Below are positions 22,600 through 32,439 of a DNA stretch of 64,000 bases, piece by piece. Position 1 is the first letter of the stretch; every line of letters begins with the position of its first letter. The DNA comes from Closterium sp. NIES-65 (lineage: Eukaryota; Streptophyta; Zygnematophyceae; Desmidiales; Closteriaceae). Position numbers and translations under genes: made by a program. The notes below the pieces were generated by a model. That model was not told the origin of the DNA. It ran no database searches and was given only the letters and a program-made list of their open reading frames with translations. The stretch is from assembly GCA_948144175.1 (NCBI GenBank), contig CANXME010000532.1:2417001-2481000 (forward strand), written 5' to 3'.

Positions 22600-23504
22600 A
22601 GCACGCAGTGACAGTGGGACTGTGCTCACCAGGCAGGGCAGGTCGCGCAGCTCGACAGAAAAGCAGAACGGCGACCGGGCGGCTCGGGTGTACAGCGGAT
22701 CGGCTCCCGGGCGGCTCGACGGCAGGGCGGCTCGGGTGCAGGGCGGCTCGGCTCCCGGGCGGCTCGGCTGCAGGGCGGCTCGGGTGCAGGGCGGCTCGGC
22801 TCCCGGGCGGCTCGGCTGCAGGGCGGCTCGGGTCCCGGGCTGCTCGGCGACAGGCGGCTCGGGTCGCGTAGAAGTGAGAAGGGGCGGGGCCGCGTCAGGG
22901 CCGGCGGTAGGGCCGCGTAGGAGCCGGGGCGGGGCCGTGATAGGAGCCGGGGCAGGGCCGAGTAGGAGGCCGGCGGTGGGGCCGCTTAAGGGGCCGGCTA
23001 CGGGGCCGAGTAGGAGCCAGCTGCGGGGCCGCGTGAGAGCCGGCGCGGGGCCGCGTAGGCGCCAGCGTAGGAGCCGGCGCGGAGCCGCGTAGGGGCCGGG
23101 GACGGGCCGCGTAAGGAGCCGGCGCGGGGCCGCGTAGGAGCTGGCGGCGTGGCCGCGTAAGGGCCGCGTAAGGGCCGCGTAAGGGGCCGACGCGGGGCCG
23201 CGTAAGGAGCCGGCGGCGTGGCCGCGTAAGGGCCGCGTAAGGGCCGCGTAAAGGGCCGGCGCGGGGCCGCGTAAGGGCCGCGTAGGAGGCGACGCGGGGC
23301 CGCGTAAGGGCCGGGGCGGGGCCGCGTAAGGAGCAGGCGGCGGGGGCGCGTAAGGAGCAGGGCGGGGCCGCGACAGAGTGGGCGGCGAGGCCGTAGGGGA
23401 GAGGGCGACTCGAGGGGTCGATAAAAAAAATTCGCGCCTCGGGGGCGCGCTTCGGTGGGCCCAGAAAAAAAATTTCGGTCCTGGAGGGACCTAGCTCTAT
23501 ACCA
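22600..23504 (-). other. GC-rich repeat leader of copia C1
   Basis: Untranslated region between the 5' LTR and gag, built of degenerate units around GCGGGGCCGCGTAAGGGCC (minus-element side 22900-23400) and CGGGCGGCTCGGCTGCAGGG (22680-22860). Equivalent leaders are present in the other three copies and in the TRIM-like element. Confidence 0.8.
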
Positions 23505-23641
23505 TGTGAAAATGAGTAAGCAGGAATGAATGAACTATGAATGAAAGCAGTACAAATATGAAACCCTAACTGGGTTGTACCCCCTATGGGATACCCCACT
23601 ACAGCCTACACAGCAGTATAAGCTATAGATATGTTCTGACA
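23505..23641 (-). repeat. 5' LTR of copia C1
   Basis: 137 bp, matching the 3' LTR at every position I compared. Confidence 0.93.
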
Positions 23642-26600
23642 GTCCATTGCTGCAGGCCACTGGTGGTTGGGTAGCCGCATGCCACGTAACAGTTTGCGCA
23701 TGCTGTTCTGCAGAGTCCTGTTCATTCGTTCTGCGACACCTTGCTGCTGATGGGCGTAGGGAAGGGAGAGGAGTTGCTTGATTCCTCTTTCCGCCAGGTA
23801 CTGCTTGAATCGCTGAGAGGTGTATTCTCCTCCTCCGTCTGACTGGATGCTTTTCAGCTGTGCTCCCGACTCTCTTTCTGCTACTGGTAGCCAGGCGGCG
23901 AATGCTGCGAGTGCCATGTCGCGGCTGGGTAGATTTAGATGCCAGACGTATCGAGTGGCGGTGTCGATGAAGGTAATCGTGTAGTTGTAGATAACTTGTC
24001 CTGGTTCTCGATTGAAGAGAATATCGCTGTACACCTTCTCGAGTGGTGTGTACGCGGGTGCGCTCGGGTTGTGATGAGGAGTGAACGGTCGATGTGGTAA
24101 GTCGGCTTCGGGGCAGGTAAGACAAGTCCCTCGTGCCCGTTGGAGTTCTCTGCCGTCGGGTAGTAATAATGAGTCCTTGTCTAGGACTCCTGCTCTTATC
24201 GTGTTATTTAACACTGTGTTGCTTGGATGTCCCATTCGTGCGTGCCATATCTCTTCGGAGGCGCGGTGTCCGGGTGAGCGTCGATACGCGTTTGAGTTAA
24301 AGTAAAAGCTGGCAACGAAGTTTGCGCTTTTGTGGACTTCTTGTTGAGTTGGTTTCAACTGCTGTGCGGGTGTTGGTGGTGTTTCGTTGACGAGAACTGG
24401 TGTCGTTGGTCCTGCTGCTGCTGCCGATGTTGTCTCTGCTGCTGCCGATGATGTTTCTGTTGCTGCCGATGACGTTTCTGCTGCTGCCGATGTTGTTTCT
24501 GCTGCTGCTGAATGTTGAATTGTTGCTACCGCGCGTGTTCTTTCTGCTTCAGGGATGGTGTGCGAGTACCAGAAGCCTTCCGGGCTGAATTTCGGATCAA
24601 GATCCGGAGGATGTGTCCAGTCGGCGAAGTTCACGATGGCGTCGCTGTCTGCAGTGCCCAGGTCTGGGACGAAGTCTAGGACGAAGACGTTGTTCTTCAA
24701 GACCGCCTTCCCGATGTAGAGGCCGCCTTTCCCGTGGTATAATTTGAACTCCTGGGTGGTATTGTTGGCTTCCAAGTGAATGCCTTTTGCCATCAACTGG
24801 CTCACGCTCAGTAAGTTGTAGCCGAGTCCCTCCGCGATTAGTACCTTTGACATATGCAGTATAACATTTGTCTCTCGTGACTGAAGTTGTACTACTCCTT
24901 GTCGTCGTGTGCGCAGGTTCTGGTTGTTGGCGACTGTGATGACGACCTCTCGTTGAAGTCGATGTTCGCGTTGGACGAAGCGTCCCGAAGAGCACATGTG
25001 CTGTCCGCAGCAACTGTCCAAGAACCATGTATCTTTCCCGGACGGTTCGCTTTGAGCAATGGCGGCGTACGTCGGGTTTGGTTGAAGGGATTCGCGGCGA
25101 GGCGTGCTGTTGTCGAGTTGCTCTTCTGGTGAGTAGTATGGTGGTGACTCGGTTGTGCAGGAATCTGTTATCTTTACCATGCAGTTGACGATGTTTCTTG
25201 CTTTTTGTGCAGGTTGTCCTGTTGGAGTCGTTGAAGCTTGGACTGAAGGTGTCGGGGTAGCTTGTGTTGAAGTGACTTGGCTGCTCGAAGGTCGAAGTTG
25301 TCGCTGTGGTGTTGTCGATTGATGACGATACGGGCAATGCGTACGAGGATGCCCTGAAGTCTTGCAGATGTGGCAAAACGGAGGTACTGGCTTCGGTTGT
25401 TGTTGCTGTTGACTGTTGTTGTTGTTGTAGCGTCGCTGGGTGTGAAATGCGAACTCTGGTACTGACGTTTTCTTCTTATGTCGTTCTTCTTGCAAGTCCA
25501 TGTCCTGCTGCTCGGCATGGATTTCGGCGCAGAGTGCTGCTTCGGAGATTCTCCCGTGTGCTCGTAGTATGGCGCGAGTGGAGCGCCAGTGAGGGTCGAG
25601 ACCGCCGATGACAACCGTGACAAAGGCGTCTTCTGAGATCAATCCCCTACATCGAAGAAGCCTGTCGCGCAGTTCGCGGCAGCGACTGATATACTCCATG
25701 CCCTTCTCGCCTGGTTTCATTTCTATTGTTGTTAGCTGCGCCATTAACCGACTTTGGTTTACACTGTCTGTTGCTTGATACAGGTTCTTCAAGTGGTTGT
25801 ACGCGAGCTCCGCGGAGTTACCGTAACCTCGGTAAGTCCTTATGTTCTGCTGTTGGGTCGGGGTGATGTTCCTCAGTAGTATTGTGTACGCCATCATCGA
25901 TTGATAGGTGTACTGCTGCTTCTCATACTGTGTGCCGTTTGTTGGATATGGCAGGGACCCGTCGAAGAAGCCAAGGATCTGCGCTCCTTCCATCATCAGC
26001 TCGAATTCGAACGACCAGGTAAAGAAGTCCTTTCCGTCAAAAGGCTTTGTCGTTTGTAGTTTTAGAACATGCGCGAATTGCGACTGAACTTGTAATGCGT
26101 CCAGCGCTCTCTCTTGTCCCGGTGCAGGTTGTGGTTGCGGCATGAAGCTGACAGAGCCGCGCTGGGGCTCGTACGGAGCGAAGGTAGGTTGTTGATGTTG
26201 ATTCCCGCGTGCGTAGGATGAGCCATCGAGACTCATGGGTATCACGTTGTTGTTGTTGTTGCTGTTGTTTGATTGCGCAGGTACTCCTTGCTGGTGCTGC
26301 TCGTAGAAGGACATGAAGGAGAAGAATTTCTCCATCATGCTTGGATCGAAGCCCACGCCTTGGTTTGCGGGTGTTTCCGTAGACCCAGCTGCTGGTCTCG
26401 TCGTTGTCCCTTCCTCTGTCTGTAGACCAGAGGCAGGAGGTGGAGTAGGGGTAGTACCGGGAGAGCCGTTGGAGGAGCTCCTCTCCTTTCTAGCAGACAT
26501 GTCTTCTTGATGTATTTAGTGTTAAAAAAAAAAAATAGTAACTTTTAACTCTAACTGCTCTCATACCATGTTGGGCTGAAAAGCCATAGGATCTTTGTAG

Positions 26601-28384
26601 AGTTAAAGTCTGAGTAAGTGATGTAATAGCGGAAGCGTTGAATGAAGTCCTTGAACCACCTTGCGCTAGTAGGTATCAGGCCCTACGATATCAGGAATTT
26701 TACCCTGAAATTCCTGATTTTCAGGGTTTTTTTTTTACCTACCCTGAAAATCCAGTGTTCAGCTTTTCCTAGGGCTGATTTTTCAGCCTTCACATGCCAC
26801 ATGACTCTGAACTTTCAGCAATTTTTTTGAAGTGACACTGATGCCTTTACGTTGTAACGAGTTTGACCCTGAAAGCGAATCCTACTAGGTACGAGTGTAC
26901 TTGACCGGAAGTTCTGGGAAAATCAGATTCCCGCGGTGTCAGCAGGGCTTGTCGTTGACTATCGGACAATTTTGCCCACACTGATGGCCCCTTAGTTGGC
27001 GCGTCTGGTCCGTTGATTGGCCACATTTGCAACATTAAGGGACTTGACCAATTACAAGGTTGCAGCACAGAGATGCTGGCAGGCTGCGCTGCGAGGGATT
27101 CTGGCGGTCTAGGTCGTGCTGGCAAGCACTGATGCATCCACGCCTCCCAGCCGTGCTACCTGCCATCCAGCCTCACATCCCGTTCTGCTGTTTGCTTCCT
27201 TCCTAGTGTTTTTACTACTAGTAAAATAAAGACTACCGTACTAGTATCAGCCTTTTTCTGTAGGGAACACTGATGCATCAGACTTTTTTTGGGTTGCGAA
27301 GCAACCTATTACAATCTTTATGTACAATTTTTTTTTCAATCCTCAATACCTTTAAAAAATAGAGGGAAAAAATATAGTGAACGGTACTAGCTAAATGACT
27401 GACTGCTATGTATCTGCCGCGTCAATTTACCACGTGCTGAACCACATTCTTTCTCATTTCCTAGTTTACTTTGACTGAACCTATATTTCATGGGTTGCCA
27501 AAATGATGTACTGTGAATGCATAACTGTTTATTCCGTGATGCACATGTCTGCTGTTGTTATAAGTAGATGAAGTAAATGCAAATGCATAAGTATAATGCA
27601 TATACGGTACTACCGGTACCGTAATGAAATAAATGCACAGCATGATGGAAGTGCGTAACAGTTAATTGACGCAGACCCTATGCTACCGCATCCCCTGCCT
27701 AGCATGGGGGGGAGCTCAATAGCATAATTTCTGAATCATCCAACTGTTACATGAAACAACACAATCTGTGTGATATAAAAAACAGGTCAATTCCATCAAA
27801 TCCAGTTCGAATGGACACACTCACTAAGTGCGCAAAGAACCTTCTCGGAAATGATAGTTTGATCCCAATTTTTAAACCCCACAGACATGTGTTATTAATG
27901 CAATGGAAACATGAATGAAAACGCATACGCACACAACACAACGCATACACATGATCATACACATTCACACAGACACGCACGCACGAAGCCAACTGACAAA
28001 GCATATTAACCGCATATGAAATAGAAACCTAAATCACCAAGACATTATGTATCCTATACTGTAAGTCACAAGCAATATCAGTCTACTTCTCATATTGAGC
28101 TCGACTGCCTGAAAAGTAAGACAAAGCTGGGTTGAGGAAGGGAAGGCAAATGGGAAATAACAAGGCATAATGAAATTACAAGAAAAAGGAATAATGAAGA
28201 AACAAATGAAACAATACAAGGGCCAAGAAAAACGCCATGAGCATTGAAGGGTTAGAGCTGACAAATAACAAGGAGAAAATGTACTAAGGCATAAAACGAA
28301 AGTAAAGAACGAGAACAAAGGGAAAAACACATGACCAGACAGTAAACGAACGAAGAGAATATAACAAATACGTTGAGCGAGAAC

Positions 28385-28409
28385 AACGGAGACCGAGAGC
28401 GAGAGCGAG

Positions 28410-28504
<95 letters not shown>

Positions 28505-28589
28505 GAGAGAGCGAGAACGAGAGAGTGGACGAACGAGAGAGAACGAACGAGAGATTTGACAAAAGAGAACGAGAGAACGACAGAGACGG

Positions 28590-28670
<81 letters not shown>

Positions 28671-28710
28671 GAGAGAGAACGAGAGAGAGGGAACAAGAGA
28701 GAGGGAGAAC

Positions 28711-28790
<80 letters not shown>

Positions 28791-28805
28791 AAGAGAGAGA
28801 GAGAG

Positions 28806-28872
<67 letters not shown>

Positions 28873-29135
28873 GAGAGAAAGAAAACGAGAGAGAACGAGA
28901 AAGAGAACGAGAGAGAGAACGAGAGAGAGAAAACGATAGAGAGAGAACGGGAGAGAGAGAACGGGAGAGAGAGAACGGGAGAGAGAGAACGGGAGAGAGA
29001 GAACGAGCGAGAGAGAACGGGAGAGAGAATGGGAGAGAGAGAACGAGCGAGAGAGAACGGGAGAGAGAGAACGGGAGAGAGAGAACGGGAGAGAGAGAAC
29101 GGGAGAGAGAGAACGAGCGAGAGAGAACGAAATGG
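28385..29135. repeat. Long (GA)n microsatellite with AACGA interruptions
   Basis: About 750 bp of GAGAGA broken by AACGAGAGAG and GAGAACGGGA units. All reading frames through it are repeat artefacts (Arg-Glu on one strand, Ser-Leu on the other). Confidence 0.95.
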
Positions 29136-29617
29136 ACTGAACATGCAACCTATTACAATCTTTATGTACAACCTAAGACGAGGTTGAGAAAAAAATGAAC
29201 TAAAACATGCAAATATGAAGAAAAGGCAACCGACGAGAGGAAAAGTTTAAGGATGAAGAATAGAAGAAACAGATGCAAGCTTATGCAGGAAGGAGAACCT
29301 GAAATCTTTACAAAGGGCCGAGAACCTAAGTTTAAACAACTAAGTCTCGCTAATACTCATCCATTTACACGGCTAGGATACGGAATGACTAAATGTTAGT
29401 CTATCTAATAGGCATCTAATTTAGTTGGAGTTAAAGTTGAGGGATCTTCTTACCTAAGTTGCAGTTAGAGTAGGTGGAGAAGTTGGTAGAGCGTGACGAG
29501 CGAGGAGAAGCGGGAGAAAAAAAGGGCGAACAAACCCTAAGGTAGTCTCAGATTCGTCGCAATTTTCTATGTCTGACTAATTTAGCTATTCAAGGCAAAC
29601 ATCTGTTCTGTAGCAGT

Positions 29618-29694
29618 GGTACAAGGCTTGGAGTGGAATCGAAAGGTCCTTGGTTCGAATTTCGTTCGCGCTGTACATTTGACCTTTTCCTGGT
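29618..29694 (+). other. tRNA-like, Pol III promoter-like sequence (possible SINE head)
   Basis: TAGCAGTGGTACAAGG resembles box A and the D arm, and GGTTCGAATTT resembles box B and the T loop, at normal tRNA spacing. The anticodon and acceptor stems do not close, so it is not a functional tRNA. It could be the head of a tRNA-derived SINE inside the 3.26 kb insertion. Confidence 0.4.
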
Positions 29695-30230
29695 GAGAGG
29701 AAGTACCACTTAGTGTCATATTACAGCATTATGTACAGAATTAGAAGTTGTACAAATTTATATAATTACGCAAAACGCTTCGCAACCCTAAGACGAATTC
29801 GTCGCCTCTTGTTTTAAGTAACACTGAACTTTCAGGCTTTTCTTTTAGGCGACCCTGACGATCAGGGTCTAGGGGCAGAGGGACCCTGATACCCTTACGT
29901 GCCTAAAAGTGAATCTGAGGGCCTGGTAGGTATGTGAGGGCAAAGTAAGTTGATTAAAGCAAAGAGATACAGGAATAAATATATGAGTACAAAGAATATG
30001 AAGAGACATTATGACTACTTTACTGTTGCGGTTCGATATAGTGCGACTCGGGCAACTGCTCAATGTCGAGTCAGTTGTGTGTCCTTGCTGTCGCGCTGCG
30101 TCAGGTCAAAGGTCGCTAACCTTTGACTTTCTCTTAACCTCCAGCGGTTACGTTAACTTCCGAGGGTTGACTCGCGATGCTTCGATTTGAGCTGACACGA
30201 CAGAGGCGCTTAAACTATTTGTTCCCAACA

Positions 30231-30542
30231 GTTCACACCACCTACAACTCTCAACAGATCAGTGGTAAACCATTACACGGTGTCCTCTTTTGAGTTTTTG
30301 CACACTGTCATGATTTCCACATTGGCTTCGATTCGACTAATTTCCACTTGGAAAAATATAGGCAGGTTAGGTTAGCTGTAGTCTTTCAGCTCCTATTTTT
30401 TAGCGGAAAAACAAAAAGAAATGGAATATGCCTACAGAACTTAGCAAGAGCTGGTCTTGGAGGACTGCCACAACAGCTGGAGCAGGTGAAAGATAAGCGT
30501 TAGGTTGAAAGAAGCCGCTGGTGCTGCATGTTACCCGAATGA
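30231..30542. other. 3' flank of TRAPPC5
   Basis: About 310 bp between the TRAPPC5 stop and the outer copia insertion. It should contain the 3' UTR; no clear polyadenylation signal was picked out. Confidence 0.4.
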
Positions 30543-32358
30543 TCAACCTAGCCTGGCTTCACGAGCCAACACCTGTGGGGTGAAGGGGGAAAGGCGGAAA
30601 GGGCAAGGACTGAACATTAGGGTGGCGGAGGAAAGGACCTGCTGTCATGTGTCACTCCAGAGTTGCTGCTAGAGAAGAGAGACGGAAAAAGAGAGACGGA
30701 AAAAGAGGGCGGAGGGGGAGGGGAGTGGGAAAGAGAAAGAGACGTGGGCGATTGGGAAAGTGTGGGAGGATGGGATGGAGGAACATGAGGAGGGAGAGAG
30801 ATTGGGAGTGCGTGTGAAATTAGACCAGCAGTTAACCAGCATGTGAATGAAAAATCCAGGGGATAGATGTGAGCCAGTGTCAAATAGTGGGGGGCGATTG
30901 GCAGTGGATGAGCCTTAATGAGTGCGGTGGGTGGTGGAGGGAGTGGAATGTGGCACTCTCGTCATGACGAAAACCCTCCCTCCTCCCAAGCCTCCCTCCC
31001 GCAGCATGAATTTGCAGCCAAGGAGGCGTTGATAATGGCAGCTGAGGACAGAATCACAAGTTCAACGTTTCCTGTTTCCCTTTTCAAGCTTGCTCCTTCA
31101 GTTTCATTCATGGAAGGGACTCCGGGTCCTACCCATTCTACCAACTCCTAAATATTTGTCCAGTCTGAGGGCAACCATGCATTGGCACAATGCTGTGCAT
31201 TGGGGTGCAGAGGGGTGAGGTGCGGTTATGGTGGGTGCATACGCGCACCTCGTCGGCGAACTTGATGAGGATGGTGGTGCGTGGCCGTTGCTGCCCCTCC
31301 ACCTGCACGTAGTGCGCTGTCACTCGCGCCGGGAAGCCCGCATTGTCCAGCACGCCCTGTACATGTGACGGGGGTATGAGAGAGTTTGGTACGGTGGAGA
31401 GCGGTACAAAGGCAGTGAGGCAGTGAGGGGCGCAGAGCAGTGGAAGAAAGACACCGGGTGCGGCTGATGGGAAAAAGCGATGCAAGGGGAGGCATGCGGG
31501 GGTGAGGGCACGGGGAGGGAGGGCAAGGGGAGGGAGGGCACGGGGAGTGAGGGCACGGGGAGTGAGGGCATCGGAAGTGAAGGCGACAGGAACGAGGCAC
31601 CTGTGGCAGACATGACAAGTTGAATGGGTCATGCTGTAGAGACTTCAACAAGCTGCATGCATCATGACAGGGGTCACAGGGCCAGATTGGCTTGCGCAGG
31701 AGCTGGCAGCGTAGGTTGGTGTGCAGGAGCACGTGGTGAGGGAAGGGGACAACGGACCTTGACAATGCCTGCAACGAAGGCGCCACAGTTGAACGCACCC
31801 ATGTCCCTAGGCACTGAGATGAACCTGATGCGCACACACACACGCACACACACACACACGCACACACGCACACACGCACACACGCACACACGCACACACG
31901 CACACACGCACACACGCACACACGCAAACACACGCACACACGCACACACGCACACACGCACACACGCACACACGCACACACGCACACACGCAACACACGC
32001 ACACACGCACACACGCACACACGCACACACGCACACACGCACACACGCACACACGCACACACGCACACAGACAAACACACGCACGCACATGCACAGGGGG
32101 GCAGGCAGGTGTGCAGTGAACAGTGATCGTGGAGGGAGAGCAAGCGGGGTGGAAGGGAGACAGTGATAGGCCGAGGATGAGAGCGAGGAGTGAGAGAAAG
32201 AGGAATGAGAATGGGGAACGCAAGAGCACGAGGGGAGTGGGAACGAGCAGGGAAGGAGCAGGGCACCTGTTGACGAGCAGCTCTTTTTCGCTGATCATGT
32301 ACTCATCCTCGTGCTCTGTGCTCTTCTCTAGTGAATCCGCCACCTGCCATGCAGTGCA

Positions 32359-32439
<81 letters not shown>

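Larger units (their letters stand above)
16311..23641 (-). mobile_element. Ty1/copia retrotransposon C1, nearly intact
   Basis: Both LTRs are 137 bp (16311-16447 and 23505-23641) and look identical. Flanks are GTTCA (16306-16310) and GTCCA (23642-23646), a 5-bp duplication with one change. The minus-strand PBS TGGTATAGAGC follows the 5' LTR, and ATGGGGGTG precedes the 3' LTR. A leader of about 0.9 kb made of GCGGGGCCGCGTAAGG-like units precedes gag. It inserted into the integrase region of the outer copia element. Very short LTRs on a 7.3 kb element are characteristic of this family in the window. Confidence 0.95.
12568..26500 (-). pseudogene. gag-pol of the outer copia element, broken
   Basis: Read from 26500 leftwards and interrupted by two insertions. 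The first part (to 23642) has a Gln/Asn-rich gag, a CCHC zinc knuckle CHICKTSGHPRTHC, a protease motif LDSCCGQHM where the family has DSG, the HHCC pre-integrase zinc region, and an integrase with DGGGEY. After C1 (from 16305) come the rest of the integrase, RT with YVDD, and RNase H with DADHAGD and SSAEAEYIAL. All parts are in the same frame once the insertions are ignored, but it carries TAG at 15583-15585 between integrase and RT and TAG at 14152-14154 near the RNase H end, plus the altered protease site. It is therefore non-functional. This is the only copia element here with a classical CCHC knuckle. Confidence 0.9.
26672..29929. mobile_element. Insertion of 3.26 kb in the LTR, candidate non-autonomous DNA transposon
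   Basis: The uninterrupted LTR at about 12261 shows the target sequence. Here GTA flanks both sides (26669-26671 and 29930-29932), consistent with a 3-bp target duplication. The ends read GGTATCAGGCCCT and AGGGCCTGGTAG; TATCAGGCCCT matches the inverted TACCAGGCCCT at 10 of 11 positions. Both subterminal regions are rich in CCCTGA/TCAGGG motifs. No transposase frame is visible. The interior holds a long (GA)n tract and a 27-bp direct repeat (27300-27326 and 29145-29171), which may mark a second insertion. The superfamily is undetermined. Confidence 0.6.
12160..30230 (-). mobile_element. Outer Ty1/copia retrotransposon carrying three nested insertions
   Basis: On the plus strand the 3' LTR is 12160-12583 and the 5' LTR is 26569-26671 plus 29930-30230. 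Each begins TGCTGGGC/TGTTGGGC and ends GTTCCCAACA. The flanking target duplication is GTTCA at 12155-12159 and 30231-30235. Minus-strand PBS TGGTATGAGAGC follows the 5' LTR, and a purine tract AGAAGCGAAGGGGAG precedes the 3' LTR. The insertions are the TRIM-like element at 12630-14064, copia element C1 at 16311-23641, and a 3.26 kb segment at 26672-29929 inside the LTR. Without them the element is about 6.0 kb. The LTR copies differ at about ten visible positions plus a roughly 20-bp indel, so it is clearly the oldest element here. Confidence 0.93.
26569..30230 (-). repeat. 5' LTR of the outer copia element, split by an insertion
   Basis: The LTR pieces are 26569-26671 and 29930-30230. Together they match 12160-12583, except for about ten substitutions and a gap of roughly 20 bp near the end. 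Confidence 0.9.

Noticed and set aside
28252-29187. Long frames on both strands (about 190-298 codons) rich in Arg-Glu or Ser-Leu
   Set aside because: They are translations of the (GA)n microsatellite, which is open in several frames on both strands.
31138-31632. Unspliced 164-codon reading through TRAPPC5 exon 7 to a stop at 31138
   Set aside because: Splicing at GAG|GTGCGC to the exon at 30572 gives the conserved REARLG end and normal length.
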